Positions 19,001-28,544 of a stretch of 64,000 bases of DNA are shown here, one piece after another. This DNA is from Acidobacteriota bacterium. GTDB lineage: Bacteria > Acidobacteriota > Blastocatellia > Pyrinomonadales > Pyrinomonadaceae. The DNA lies in NCBI GenBank assembly GCA_016715115.1, contig JADKBM010000011.1, positions 434,001-498,000 of the forward strand, given 5' to 3'. The notes beneath the pieces were generated by a model that worked only from the letters and a program-made list of their open reading frames with translations, searched no databases and was not told the origin of the DNA. The position numbers were made by a program, and so were the translations under genes. The first letter of the stretch is position 1. Each line of letters begins with the position of its first letter.

Positions 19001-19165
19001 GAGGCTGTCCACACCTGAATCGGCGGCAAGCAGGGAAACGACTTCCCGCCGCAAATCCGCGTCGCCGCCGCAGCGTGCGTCCAGAAACGCTTCGCGCTCG
19101 TCGGGCTCGAGATCGGCCGCGGCGTGAAAGATCTCTTCGATGTTTTGCAGTCTCTCGACGTCCAT
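16055..19165 (-). CDS. Ser/Thr protein kinase with periplasmic TolB/PD40 beta-propeller
   Basis: A 1036-residue one-pass membrane kinase. I chose the ATG at 19165 (MDVERLQNIEEIFHAAADLE), which matches the usual start of these acidobacterial kinases; a TTG at 19195 is an alternative. After an ~80-residue helical N-terminus the kinase domain (residues ~89-355) has GEGGMGKVY (96-104), the ATP Lys118, HRDIKPDN (209-216), DFG (229-231) and GTPQYMSPEQARG. One transmembrane segment (FALLAAIVIASVAFGVYWF, about 390-410) leads to ~600 residues of WD40-like PD40 repeats (FSPDGK, WSPDGR, WAPDGT). The propeller probably senses an external ligand. The gene is preceded by an ECF sigma factor and followed by BON, protease and acidic-protein genes. 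Confidence 0.93.
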   Translation of the reverse strand: MDVERLQNIEEIFHAAADLEPDEREAFLDARCGGDADLRREVVSLLAADSGVDSLIDSSPKSLVRDAFSAQAAESDDAESVIGSEIDQYRIVSLIGEGGMGKVYLARDGQLERNVAVKFLSERFASDRLRRERFFREAKSASALNHPNILTVHEIGEFRNTFFIVTEFVRGETLKDRLKSETPPIGTAIDIATQIASALAAAHEAGIVHRDIKPDNVMIREDRLVKVLDFGIAKLDPAIAGATDSEAETRVEAATTPGMIIGTPQYMSPEQARGQRVDARSDIFSFGVVLFEMLTGKAPFKGTTNIDTIGSILKDEPEAISTLVPEVSRDLERIVEKALRKDRDQRYQHIKDVMIDLGDVRKTLETEGSVRPGTLVEVPRVTSDELRAPASRKLMFALLAAIVIASVAFGVYWFRPRNSVAVSDLRTVEVANWSSTPGEIYSVGSLSPDAKTLAFSSSRNGSMNIWVKQTATGEAVQITKDDANNKSPVWSPNGEELAFFATKDGQPAIWRIPKLGGSPKQIAELTDRATQIRLWSDSEVIYFEASGELFSARADSGVIEKLTDFASRGIKPRSVHIARDGKTIAYTTSEDKKSVIWSTNVSGRSPTRIFESENQIKNLAWHADSDRLFFSSTVDGTFQIFVTDTSGAKPTQLTNAENDCLVLDASGDGTKVLFGTAKEESDVWSVSLNDKKESGIANNIDSELWPDVSPDGRSVAYQSIKNLSQGNKIFDGSLFVRAIDGPQAETRIVEKGFLPKFSPDGKLIAFLVLDGDKISLETIKASGGERKRIATGVTTISYSVLPYNRVQASDFSWSPDGRWLAYISDEGGGSLRIASADGSQQKVIAPAGEGIFLFSPIWSSDGKRIAYTSRTSNMEGRPTLGLLIANVEDVSAEPKVTDPIWTGNSFIRLVGWTAGDKELIIASVARGALNASATGVALSQIESSTGNLTETVNLEETYLHNIHLSNDRKTIAFSAHRDGRDNIWTMAATGGEAKQVTGNNDSRLYFSSLAWAPDGTRIYFGRQSRFSLLSMLTNFK

Positions 19166-19275
19166 TCGGGGCGTTAAACGCTTCCAACTGACCAAGTTAA
19201 GTTCCGGAATTCGTATCGATTTCCGACATTATAGAACATTAATCGAAATAGTTTGAAGGAAATTTTGAACCAAGG

Positions 19276-19839
19276 TTAGCCCGCGAGTTCGCGCCGCAGC
19301 CAAGTGCGGGCAAAACGCCAGTCGCGCTTGACCGTTTCGGGCGACATCTTCAGGACTTCGGCAATCTCTTCGGTCGTCAGTCCGCCGAAGAACTTCATCT
19401 CAACGACCTGGACCTTGCGTCCGTCAAGCTTGCCGAGATTCTCGAGCGCCGCGTTGAGCGCGACGATCTCGCCCGATACGTCGTTCGAGATGACGGCGGT
19501 TTCGTCAAGCGTCACGGCGCGGGCTTTGCCGCCGCGTTTCTGGCTTTGCTTGGCGCGCGCGTAATCGACAAGTATGTGCCGCATCGCGCGCGACGCGACG
19601 CCGAAGAAATGCGCACGGTTCTGCCACTGTTTTTCGTTGTTGTCGACGAGTTTGAGATATGCCTCGTGGATCAGGTCGGTCGTTTGATAGGTGTGTTCCG
19701 AATTTTGGCCGCGCATCAACCGCCGGGCAATACGTCGAAGTTCGTCATAGACCACCGGCATCAACTGCTCCAGCGCCATTTCTTCGCCATTGCTCCAACT
19801 CATCAGAAGTTCAGTTATCTGAAGTGAATTCTGGTTCAT
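19276..19839 (-). CDS. ECF-family RNA polymerase sigma factor (acidobacterial Sig-70_X6 type)
   Basis: A 187-residue sigma factor; the ATG at 19839 is preferred over a TTG 11 codons earlier. Region 2 shows MPVVYDELRRIARRLMRG and YQTTDLIHEAYLKLVD; MRHILVDYARAKQSQKRGG follows, typical of this ECF group; region 4 is the helix-turn-helix LTTEEIAEVLKMSPETVKRD and WRFARTWLRREL. It directs RNA polymerase to a specific promoter set. The kinase gene begins about 110 bases downstream on the same strand, an arrangement common in Acidobacteriota and Planctomycetes, where the kinase is thought to control the sigma factor. No anti-sigma gene is adjacent. Confidence 0.92.
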   Translation of the reverse strand: MNQNSLQITELLMSWSNGEEMALEQLMPVVYDELRRIARRLMRGQNSEHTYQTTDLIHEAYLKLVDNNEKQWQNRAHFFGVASRAMRHILVDYARAKQSQKRGGKARAVTLDETAVISNDVSGEIVALNAALENLGKLDGRKVQVVEMKFFGGLTTEEIAEVLKMSPETVKRDWRFARTWLRRELAG

Positions 19840-19937
19840 CAGTTCGTTCGGGAGAAACGCTTCGACTGCCAAGTTTTGTGCGTTGTGAAGGAATCATACT
19901 ACACAAGCTTGGAAGCTTCCTAGTTCGGTGGCGTGGC

Positions 19938-19966
19938 TTGTCGGAATTGATTGGAAAGAATAGAAT
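19938..19966 (+). promoter_or_regulatory. Possible sigma-70-type promoter of hutI
   Basis: TTGTCG (19938-19943), 17-base spacer, TAGAAT (19961-19966). The start point would be about 19973, only a few bases before the ATG at 19976, so the mRNA would be nearly leaderless. No ribosome site precedes that ATG, which agrees. Confidence 0.4.
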
Positions 19967-19975
19967 TTTTCGATA

Positions 19976-21283
19976 ATGATAGTGGATCGCATCATTCGCA
20001 ATGCGCAGCTTGTGACCTGCGCCTCGAACGGAAAACCCCTCAAGGGCGGCGCGATGGGTGACGCCGGGGTGATCGCCGACGGCGCCGTGGCGGTGGAGAA
20101 CGGGCTGATCGTCGCGGTCGGACGGTCAGCTGATATCCTTTCGCGATTTGAGACGGAAAACGAAATCGACGCCGGCGGCAATGTCGTTTCGCCGGGCTTT
20201 GTCGAATGCCACACGCACATCATTTTCGCCGGCGACCGCCTGAACGAGTTTGAGCTGAAGATCAAAGGCGCCGATTATCTCGAGATCCTCGAGGCCGGCG
20301 GCGGCATTCTTTCGACTGTCAGACAGACCCGCGCGGCAGAGAAACCGGATCTGGTCGACGCGACGCGGCGACGACTCGATAAGATGCTCGCGCTCGGCGT
20401 GACGACCTGCGAGATCAAGACCGGCTACGGGCTCGATACCGAAACCGAGTTCAAGATGATGGAAGTCTGGGCGGAACTTGATTCGACGCACGCGATCTAC
20501 CTTGTTCCGACATTTCTCGCCGCGCACGCGATACCGAAGGCGGATTTCAGGATCGGCGATCCGGACCTGTCCGATGCCGAGATCGGAGAACGTTACACGT
20601 CGCTGATCTGCCTTGAGATGATCCCGAAACTGGTCGAATGGCGCGACCAATACGCCGGCGGATCGATCGAAAAACTTGCCAAACCTTTTTTCGTCGATGT
20701 TTTCTGTGAGCGAAACGCGTTTGACCGGGAACAGACAAAACGTATCCTCGAAACCGCCAAGGCGAGCCATTTCGGCATCAAGGCGCACGTCGACGAGTTT
20801 ACCAATCTCGGCGGCAGCCGTTTGTGCATCGAACTCGGCGCGACCTCGATCGACCATCTCGATGCGATCTCGGACCCTGAGATCGCTCTTCTTGCGGCAT
20901 CCGGGACGATCGGCGTCGTCACGCCGACGGTGAATTTCAACTTCGGCTCGCACGAATTCGCGCCGGCGCGCAAACTCATCGACGGCGGTTGCGCGATCGC
21001 GCTTTCGACCGATTACAACCCCGGCAGCGCGCCGTGCCCGAGTTTGGCGAACGCGATGGCGATCGGCTGCCGATATCAAAAGATCCTGCCGGCCGAGGCG
21101 TTCACGGCGGCGACGGTCAACGCCGCATTTGCCGTCGGATTGGGCGATAGGACCGGCTCGCTCGAACCCGGGAAATGGGCCGATCTCCTGATCTTCGAAA
21201 CAAAGGACTATCGCGAGGTCGCATACGAATTCGGCGGAAATCTGATCGCGAGCGTATACAAACGCGGAAAACGCGTGCGTTGA
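19976..21283 (+). CDS. hutI: Imidazolonepropionase
   Basis: A 435-residue cytoplasmic amidohydrolase that opens 4-imidazolone-5-propionate to N-formimino-L-glutamate, the third step of histidine degradation. Metal and substrate motifs are visible: GFVECHTHIIFAGDRLNEFE (HxH pair), KTGYGLDTETEFKMM, AHVDEFTNLGGS (metal His) and LSTDYNPGSAPCPSL (metal Asp and the NPGS loop of imidazolonepropionases). Length is slightly above the usual ~410. hutH lies 2.3 kb downstream on the same strand, with an opposed TonB receptor gene in between; hutU is not in the window. Confidence 0.95.
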   Translation: MIVDRIIRNAQLVTCASNGKPLKGGAMGDAGVIADGAVAVENGLIVAVGRSADILSRFETENEIDAGGNVVSPGFVECHTHIIFAGDRLNEFELKIKGADYLEILEAGGGILSTVRQTRAAEKPDLVDATRRRLDKMLALGVTTCEIKTGYGLDTETEFKMMEVWAELDSTHAIYLVPTFLAAHAIPKADFRIGDPDLSDAEIGERYTSLICLEMIPKLVEWRDQYAGGSIEKLAKPFFVDVFCERNAFDREQTKRILETAKASHFGIKAHVDEFTNLGGSRLCIELGATSIDHLDAISDPEIALLAASGTIGVVTPTVNFNFGSHEFAPARKLIDGGCAIALSTDYNPGSAPCPSLANAMAIGCRYQKILPAEAFTAATVNAAFAVGLGDRTGSLEPGKWADLLIFETKDYREVAYEFGGNLIASVYKRGKRVR

Positions 21284-21318
21284 GAATCGTTGTTTCGGAC
21301 CCTTCGTTTCGCGGCACC

Positions 21319-23490
21319 TCAGAATCGTAATTTTATCCCGCCGTTGAAGATTCTTCCTTCGGTATGCGTGTAGATCTCGGCGAATGTCGGATTCTCAAAC
21401 GGCGGAAAAACCACCTGGCCGAAGCGGCTCTGGCGGGTGTCGGTGATGTTCTCGGCGTTTACAAACAAGCTGAATTTCCCGAACGATTTTTCGCCGAAGA
21501 TCCCGACGACCCAATACGACGGCGTTCGCGAACGGTCGCCCAACGTCTGACGGCCGGTGAAATAGGCCTCAAGACCGGCCTTGAAATCTTCTTCCTTTTC
21601 AAACAGCAGCGCGGAGTTGAGCTTGTTTTTCGGCGTCAGCGGCAAAACGCGGTCGCCGGCAAGATAGTCCGCCTTCGCGTTTGTGTAAGTGTAACCGGCG
21701 AACAATTTTGCGATTCCGTACGAAGCGCGAAGATTCGTTTCAAAGCCCGACGTCGTGACCCGCCCGGCCGAGTTCGAAAAACGAAACACACCGTTCGCGG
21801 CCGGCGACAGCACGAGCGGATCCTCGATCTCGGTGTAGAAGAACATCTGATTGAGCGAGAACGTGAATTTCTCGCCGATCGAATCGCGATAATTCAGATC
21901 GAACGTTCCGCCCCTGCTCGATTCCGCCTTAAGGCCGTTTCCGACCGGCAAGACATTTATAAACAGTCGCGTTTCAGCGTCCTCGGTGAATACGCTCGGC
22001 GTTTTGTAGCCGAAACCGACTGTCGCACGGACCGCGAATTGATCGGAGAGGTGATAGAGGAGCGAAACGCGCGGCAGCGCGAATACTCCGTAATCGCGGA
22101 CGGCATCGAGCCTGAATCCGGCCTCGATCGAAAAACGATCCGTCACGTCGAACGTATCCTGGACGAATCCACCGAAAGTCGTACGCGTTTCGTTGCGTTT
22201 GAAGGACTCCGGCCGGTCTTCGCGAAAATCATCATAGACGGCGTTGAAGCCGAAGGCGAGAAGATGTCCGCCGAACGGCCGGGCATAGGACACCTCGGTG
22301 AACGAATTCAGCTGGCGCCCGGCAAATCGGCTGGCGGGCGTGTCGATCTCGCGGTCGAAGATCGCCAGACTTTGTTTCGCGACGACGCGCCCGCCGTTCG
22401 AGAGCTCCCGGTCGAACTGAAAGGTCGTGATGTTCCGCAGCGAACGGTGGCTTTCAAGATATCTTCCAGCCGTTTGACCCTGCACCGCGCGGAGATCGCC
22501 GCCCTTGCGGGACTGGATGGTCGTCGAGTTGCCCATCGTCAAACGCGTCCGATTGTCGGCGTAGACGAAAAGCCGTGGGTTGACCGAGAACGAATTGGTT
22601 CGCGGAAGTTCCGTGAAATCGTCGCCGTCCGCGTCGTATTCACGCTGATAGTTGAACGATCCAAGAAGCGTCATTCCAAGTTTTGCGGTGCGGCGCGTGT
22701 GAAAGGCCGAGACATCGGTTCCGAGCGCCGAGGTCTGATTGAGAATGAGGTTTGTAACCGGATCATCGGTGGGTTCTTTGCTCACGAAATTGACGACGCC
22801 GGCGATCGCGCCGCCGCCGTAGAACGTCGATGAGGCGCCCTTGATAATCTCAACTTGCTTGAGGTCGAGCGGAACGATGTCGAGGATGCTCAGACTGCCG
22901 GAAAATCCTCCGAAAGCCGGAAATCCATCCTTCAGGAGCTGTGTGTAGCGCCCATCGAGACCCTGAATCCGAATGCTTTGCGTAAACGTCGTCGCGGAGG
23001 TTTGCTGCACCTTGATCCCGGTGCTCTCGTTGAGGATCATTGAAACATTCGCCGAACGCATCGAACTCTTTTCGTCGATCTCTTCCGCGTCGATCGCTTC
23101 AACACGGGTCGGCGTGCTTTCGATCTCACGGCCGGTCCGCGTGGTTGTGACGATAACCTCGACTTCGTTGGGCTCGAGTTCGACCCGTCGCTCGGCCGTG
23201 TCGCTCAACGGAAAACTCAGTGCGAGTTCGTAGATCTTGAAGTTCTCGGCGACGATCTCTAAGACCTGTGGCCCGTCGGCGAGATCCTTGAGCGTCGCGC
23301 GGCCCGCGGCATCGGTTGTCGCGGCAATGCCGGTGCCGCGAACGGTCACGTTTGCGCCGGCGACCGGCCTTCCTTCGGCGAGCACAAGAATCGTCACGTC
23401 GCGAACCGCATCCGGCCGGGTTTCCTGAGCGACTGAAGGGGCGACGATCAAAAACAATGCGAAAACGATCATTAAACCCTGCTTGTTCAT
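21319..23490 (-). CDS. TonB-dependent receptor (FecA/BtuB-like, with regulatory-like N-domain)
   Basis: A 723-residue outer-membrane receptor. Signal peptide MNKQGLMIVFALFLIVAP; residues ~25-100 form a CarboxypepD_reg-like domain (DVTILVLAEGRPVAGANVTV); the plug carries VIVTTTRTGREIESTPTRVE and IRIQGLDGRYTQLLKDGFPA, with IEIIKGASSTFYGGGAIAGVVN-type sequence as in siderophore and cobalamin receptors; the barrel ends with Phe (GGIKLRF). It lies between hutI and hutH but on the other strand, and its start is only 45 bases from that of hutH, so the two share a divergent control region. Substrate unknown; a metal chelate is likelier than histidine. Confidence 0.9.
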   Translation of the reverse strand: MNKQGLMIVFALFLIVAPSVAQETRPDAVRDVTILVLAEGRPVAGANVTVRGTGIAATTDAAGRATLKDLADGPQVLEIVAENFKIYELALSFPLSDTAERRVELEPNEVEVIVTTTRTGREIESTPTRVEAIDAEEIDEKSSMRSANVSMILNESTGIKVQQTSATTFTQSIRIQGLDGRYTQLLKDGFPAFGGFSGSLSILDIVPLDLKQVEIIKGASSTFYGGGAIAGVVNFVSKEPTDDPVTNLILNQTSALGTDVSAFHTRRTAKLGMTLLGSFNYQREYDADGDDFTELPRTNSFSVNPRLFVYADNRTRLTMGNSTTIQSRKGGDLRAVQGQTAGRYLESHRSLRNITTFQFDRELSNGGRVVAKQSLAIFDREIDTPASRFAGRQLNSFTEVSYARPFGGHLLAFGFNAVYDDFREDRPESFKRNETRTTFGGFVQDTFDVTDRFSIEAGFRLDAVRDYGVFALPRVSLLYHLSDQFAVRATVGFGYKTPSVFTEDAETRLFINVLPVGNGLKAESSRGGTFDLNYRDSIGEKFTFSLNQMFFYTEIEDPLVLSPAANGVFRFSNSAGRVTTSGFETNLRASYGIAKLFAGYTYTNAKADYLAGDRVLPLTPKNKLNSALLFEKEEDFKAGLEAYFTGRQTLGDRSRTPSYWVVGIFGEKSFGKFSLFVNAENITDTRQSRFGQVVFPPFENPTFAEIYTHTEGRIFNGGIKLRF

Positions 23491-23535
23491 AAACCGAGTC
23501 TACTTAAACGACAAAGTCGACCGCAAACCCTTCAT

Positions 23536-25092
<1,557 letters not shown>

Positions 25093-25121
25093 AATCGCGG
25101 ATCGAAGAGATTGAATCAAAT

Positions 25122-25667
25122 ATGCAAATGGTTGCGGCAAAATCGAAATCGCCCGGGACGGATCCGGTCAAAGGCCTGATCGACGCGCTCGAACAGGGAA
25201 TTCGGCTGATCGAGACGCTCGACGACGATGATTACACGGACGGCGGTGGCGTCTCGGCGGTCGGCGTCCATTTTCGGCACAATTTCGATTTCGTGTCGGC
25301 GTTGCTGGCCGGACTCGAAACGGGACGCATCGACTACGGTGCGCGCGTCCGGGACGAAACGGTCGCACGTGAACGCCTGCCGGCAAGCAAGATGATGCTC
25401 GATGCTGTGTCGCGCCTCAAACGGATCGGCGCCGAACGGTTCGATCAGAGAATCGAGGTCCGGAGCGAAGCGAATTCGTCCCTTTGGTGCGAATCGAGCG
25501 GCTTGCGGGAACTCGATTTCGTGATGAGCCATACGATCCATCATTACGCTCTGATCGCGCTGAAGCTCGCGGCGCGCGGGATCACGGTTGCCGAGAACTT
25601 CGGCGTTGCGCCTTCAACCATCGAATTTTGGAACGATCGGAAACCGAACGCGGGAAAAATACAATGA
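25122..25667 (+). CDS. DinB-family protein
   Basis: A 181-residue cytoplasmic protein resembling the DinB/YfiT four-helix bundle. Potential metal ligands sit at the expected places: HFRHNFDFVSALLAG (His in the second helix) and MSHTIHHYALIALKL (HxxxH in the last helix). Bacterial members are often bacillithiol/mycothiol-dependent or simply uncharacterised metal-binding enzymes. It starts 30 bases after hutH and its stop overlaps the next gene's start as ATGA, so it belongs to that operon. Its relation to histidine use is not clear. Confidence 0.75.
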   Translation: MQMVAAKSKSPGTDPVKGLIDALEQGIRLIETLDDDDYTDGGGVSAVGVHFRHNFDFVSALLAGLETGRIDYGARVRDETVARERLPASKMMLDAVSRLKRIGAERFDQRIEVRSEANSSLWCESSGLRELDFVMSHTIHHYALIALKLAARGITVAENFGVAPSTIEFWNDRKPNAGKIQ

Positions 25668-26074
25668 ACATTGTCAGTTGGATCTGCAGGATTGTCGTCG
25701 CGATTATCTTGCTTCAAACCCTGTTTTTCAAATTTACAGGCGCCGAGGAATCGAAATACATCTTCACGACGCTTTTGGGTGAAAATGAGGCCGCCGGGCG
25801 GATCGGCTCGGGCGTCGTCGAACTGATCGCGGCGATATTGATCATTTACCCCGGAACCGTCTGGCTCGGGGCCCTGATCGCGCTTGGGACGATCAGCGGC
25901 GCGATCTTCAGTCATCTGACGAAACTCGGGATCGTGGTCAAGGACGACGGCGGATTTCTTTTCATCCTCGCGATCATCGTGTTCTTGCTGAGCGCGGTGA
26001 CGCTTTTCATACACCGTTCGGCAATCCCGTTCATCGGCGCGATCCTCGCCGGGAACGACGGTGAACGAACCTGA
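25664..26074 (+). CDS. DoxX-like small membrane protein
   Basis: A 136-residue protein with four hydrophobic segments, starting ICRIVVAIILLQTLFFKFTG, a form typical of DoxX/DoxD-like proteins, and then GVVELIAAILIIYPGTVWLG. The ATG overlaps the DinB-like gene's stop (ATGA, 25664-25667). DoxX-like proteins are inner-membrane proteins of mostly unknown role, sometimes linked to redox stress. The next gene starts 7 bases later. Confidence 0.8.
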   Translation: MNIVSWICRIVVAIILLQTLFFKFTGAEESKYIFTTLLGENEAAGRIGSGVVELIAAILIIYPGTVWLGALIALGTISGAIFSHLTKLGIVVKDDGGFLFILAIIVFLLSAVTLFIHRSAIPFIGAILAGNDGERT

Positions 26075-26080
26075 ATCTGA

Positions 26081-27802
26081 ATGCAACTCAAGCTTTCAAA
26101 CCGACTCGATCGCCGGCGCATTGTTTTTGTCGCCGGCGGCTTGATTTTCGCGGTGCTTTCGGCGGCGCTTGATACCTCTGCGGCCGAGCGGATCGAAATG
26201 TTCGGCGCCGATGTCGCCGGCCTGCCGCCGCTCGCGATCTTTTTTCTGATCGCCGCGGCGACGCTCGTCAGTGAGGACCTTGCCGCGATCTCTGCCGGTG
26301 TTCTGGCGAGTCAGGGCGCGATCAGCTTCCCGCTCGCGGTGACGAGCGCGGCATTCGGAATTTTGGTCGGCGACATTCTGCTGTTTCTGGCAGGACGTTT
26401 GTTTGGCAGGCGCGCATTGCGGTTTCGGCCGGTGAGATTCTTCGTCTCGGAATCGGCGGTCGAGCGAAGCTCGCATTGGCTGGAGAAACGGGGTATGGCG
26501 GCGGTTTTTGTCAGTCGCTTCATCTTCGGACTACGTTTGCCGCTGTATTTTGCGGCAGGCGTGCTGAAGACTTCGTTCTGGAAGTTCACGTTCTTTTTTT
26601 CGGTAGCCGTCATCATCTGGACGCCGGTCCTCGTCGGTGCGAGTTTTTTGCTCGGCGCGCAGGTCGTCACGAACACGCTTCTGAATCAGAACCTGCTGTT
26701 GAGCCTTGCCGCGGCCGCGTTGGTTCTGTACTTCGGCGTTCACCTCGTTCAGCAAGCCGCGACACATAAAGGACGCCGAATCCTGCTCGGGAAGATCAAA
26801 CGCAGGTTCATTTGGGAATTTTGGTCGATTCGCGTCTTCTACATCCCTGTCGTCGCAAAGATCCTGACGCTCGCGGTCCGGTACCGGAGTCTGACGGTTT
26901 TCACCTGCGCCAACCCCGGGATCCCCGCCGGCGGATTCGTCGGCGAATCGAAGGACGGAATCCTGAGAATGGTGAACGCTTCGCCCGCCGCGGAGCCGTT
27001 TTCGCTCCGGCACGCCCTTTTGAGCGGGGAAGCGAAGTTCCAGGACGCCAAAGCTTTTATGTCGGCTTCGCGGCTCGGCTTTCCGATCGTCCTCAAACCC
27101 GACGCCGGTGAACGCGGATTCGGAGTGCGCATCGTCCGAACCGAGGGCGAACTTGAAGAACTGCTTGCTGATACTGCCGACGATCAAGTCATACAGGAAT
27201 TCGCGCCCGGCGAAGAAGTCAGCGTTTTCTATTATCGGTTCCCGGCGACCGACCGCGGCGAGATCTTTGCGATCACCGAGAAGCGCTTTCCGTTCGTCGT
27301 CGGCGACGGTGAATCGACGCTCGAGGAACTGATTCTCGACGATGACCGCGCGATCTGCCTCGCAAAAAGCTATCTCGAACAGAATGACGCGCGGCTCGAA
27401 GACGTTCCGTTGCCCGGTGAAAAGGTCGCGATCATCGACATCGGCACACACTCGCGAGGCGCGATCTTTCTTGACGGCGAGCGCTTGCGGACGCCGGAAC
27501 TGGAGTCAGTGATCGACCGCATCTGCCGCGGTATCGAAGGTTTCAACTTCGGACGATTCGACATTCGCGTGCGATCCTTCGAGGACTTCAGCCGCGGCGA
27601 GAGCTTCAGGATCGTCGAACTGAACGGCGTCACGAGCGAGGCGACGAACATCTACGATCCGAAGTACACCCTCCGCGACGCTTACCGTAAACTCTTCCGT
27701 CAATGGGAGATCGCCTTCGAGATCGGTGTCCGCAATCGCGAACTCGGCGTTCGGCCGGCAACGGTTCGCGAACTTCTGAAGATGGTTTTTGGCGGAGGAT
27801 AA
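26081..27802 (+). CDS. DedA/VTT membrane domain fused to an ATP-grasp domain
   Basis: A 573-residue two-part protein. Residues ~1-225 are a DedA (SNARE-associated/VTT) membrane domain: AFGILVGDILLFLAGRLFG and KRGMAAVFVSRFIFGLRLPL carry the conserved Gly-Asp and the F-x-R-(x)-x-P-x-R-type re-entrant motif of lipid scramblases/transporters. Residues ~285-573 look like an ATP-grasp ligase: FPIVLKPDAGERGFGVRIV is the Gly-rich nucleotide loop with its Lys, IQEFAPGEEVSVFYYR follows, and RIVELNGVTSEATNIYDP ends with a metal-binding Glu/Asn pair. The fusion implies ATP-dependent ligation of an amine or acid near the membrane, perhaps on a lipid; this is inference. The frame is intact through the junction. 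Confidence 0.8.
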   Translation: MQLKLSNRLDRRRIVFVAGGLIFAVLSAALDTSAAERIEMFGADVAGLPPLAIFFLIAAATLVSEDLAAISAGVLASQGAISFPLAVTSAAFGILVGDILLFLAGRLFGRRALRFRPVRFFVSESAVERSSHWLEKRGMAAVFVSRFIFGLRLPLYFAAGVLKTSFWKFTFFFSVAVIIWTPVLVGASFLLGAQVVTNTLLNQNLLLSLAAAALVLYFGVHLVQQAATHKGRRILLGKIKRRFIWEFWSIRVFYIPVVAKILTLAVRYRSLTVFTCANPGIPAGGFVGESKDGILRMVNASPAAEPFSLRHALLSGEAKFQDAKAFMSASRLGFPIVLKPDAGERGFGVRIVRTEGELEELLADTADDQVIQEFAPGEEVSVFYYRFPATDRGEIFAITEKRFPFVVGDGESTLEELILDDDRAICLAKSYLEQNDARLEDVPLPGEKVAIIDIGTHSRGAIFLDGERLRTPELESVIDRICRGIEGFNFGRFDIRVRSFEDFSRGESFRIVELNGVTSEATNIYDPKYTLRDAYRKLFRQWEIAFEIGVRNRELGVRPATVRELLKMVFGGG

Positions 27803-27809
27803 TGACGAG

Positions 27810-28535
27810 ATGTGCATCATACTTTTCGCGTACAAGGTAGATCCCGCGAGGCCTTTGATCCTGCTCGCGAACCGCGACGAGTATTACGGGCGTCCGACGG
27901 TCCGCGCGGCATTTTGGGAAGATCATCCGGAAGTTTTCGCCGGCCGCGACCTCGTTCGCGGCGGGACGTGGCTTGGAATCACGAACGGCGGACGGTTTGC
28001 GGCGGTGACCAACTTCCGGCAGCCTTCGGCACCGAAAGGCGACATATCGCGCGGCGAACTCGTCCGCGAATTCCTGACCGGGGATGATCTTCCAACGGAT
28101 TTCCTCGCCGGCCTCAACACCCGTTCGGGGCGTTTTTCCGGGTTCAATCTTCTTGTCGGCGAATTCTCGGACCGATCCGTCGAAATCGGCTACTACTCGA
28201 ACCGCGAGGGCGACCCGAGGATTCTTGAACCGGGGATCTACGGCCTCAGCAATCATTTGCTCGACACGCCGTGGCCGAAGGTTAGCGTTGGAAAATCGAG
28301 GTTGGCGGCGTTGATCGAATCGGGCGCCGGAAATGCGGACAACTATTTCGAACTTCTCGGCGACAAAGAAACGGCCGCAGACGAACTGCTTCCGGACACA
28401 GGAATCGGTTACGAAAAAGAAAAGCTCTTGTCGGCGATCTTTATCGAAACTCCGGTTTACGGGACGCGTTCCTCGAGCGTCGTTGTCGCGGAAAGCGATC
28501 TCACGCTTTCGTTGAGCGAGCGCACCTTTGTATAA
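27810..28535 (+). CDS. NRDE (TANGO2-type) family protein
   Basis: A 241-residue cytoplasmic protein. The ATG at 27810 (MCIILFAYKVDPARPLILLA) is chosen over an upstream TTG because Cys2 is the conserved N-terminal nucleophile-like residue of the family, and NRDE at residues 21-24 is its name-giving motif (LLANRDEYYGRPT). FNLLVGEFSDRSVEIGYYSN and LSNHLLDTPWPKV also match. The TANGO2/NRDE family is linked to heme handling and trafficking in eukaryotes; its bacterial role is unsettled. It starts 7 bases after the DedA/ATP-grasp gene and ends the operon-like run. Confidence 0.88.
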   Translation: MCIILFAYKVDPARPLILLANRDEYYGRPTVRAAFWEDHPEVFAGRDLVRGGTWLGITNGGRFAAVTNFRQPSAPKGDISRGELVREFLTGDDLPTDFLAGLNTRSGRFSGFNLLVGEFSDRSVEIGYYSNREGDPRILEPGIYGLSNHLLDTPWPKVSVGKSRLAALIESGAGNADNYFELLGDKETAADELLPDTGIGYEKEKLLSAIFIETPVYGTRSSSVVVAESDLTLSLSERTFV

Positions 28536-28544
28536 TGCGCAATT

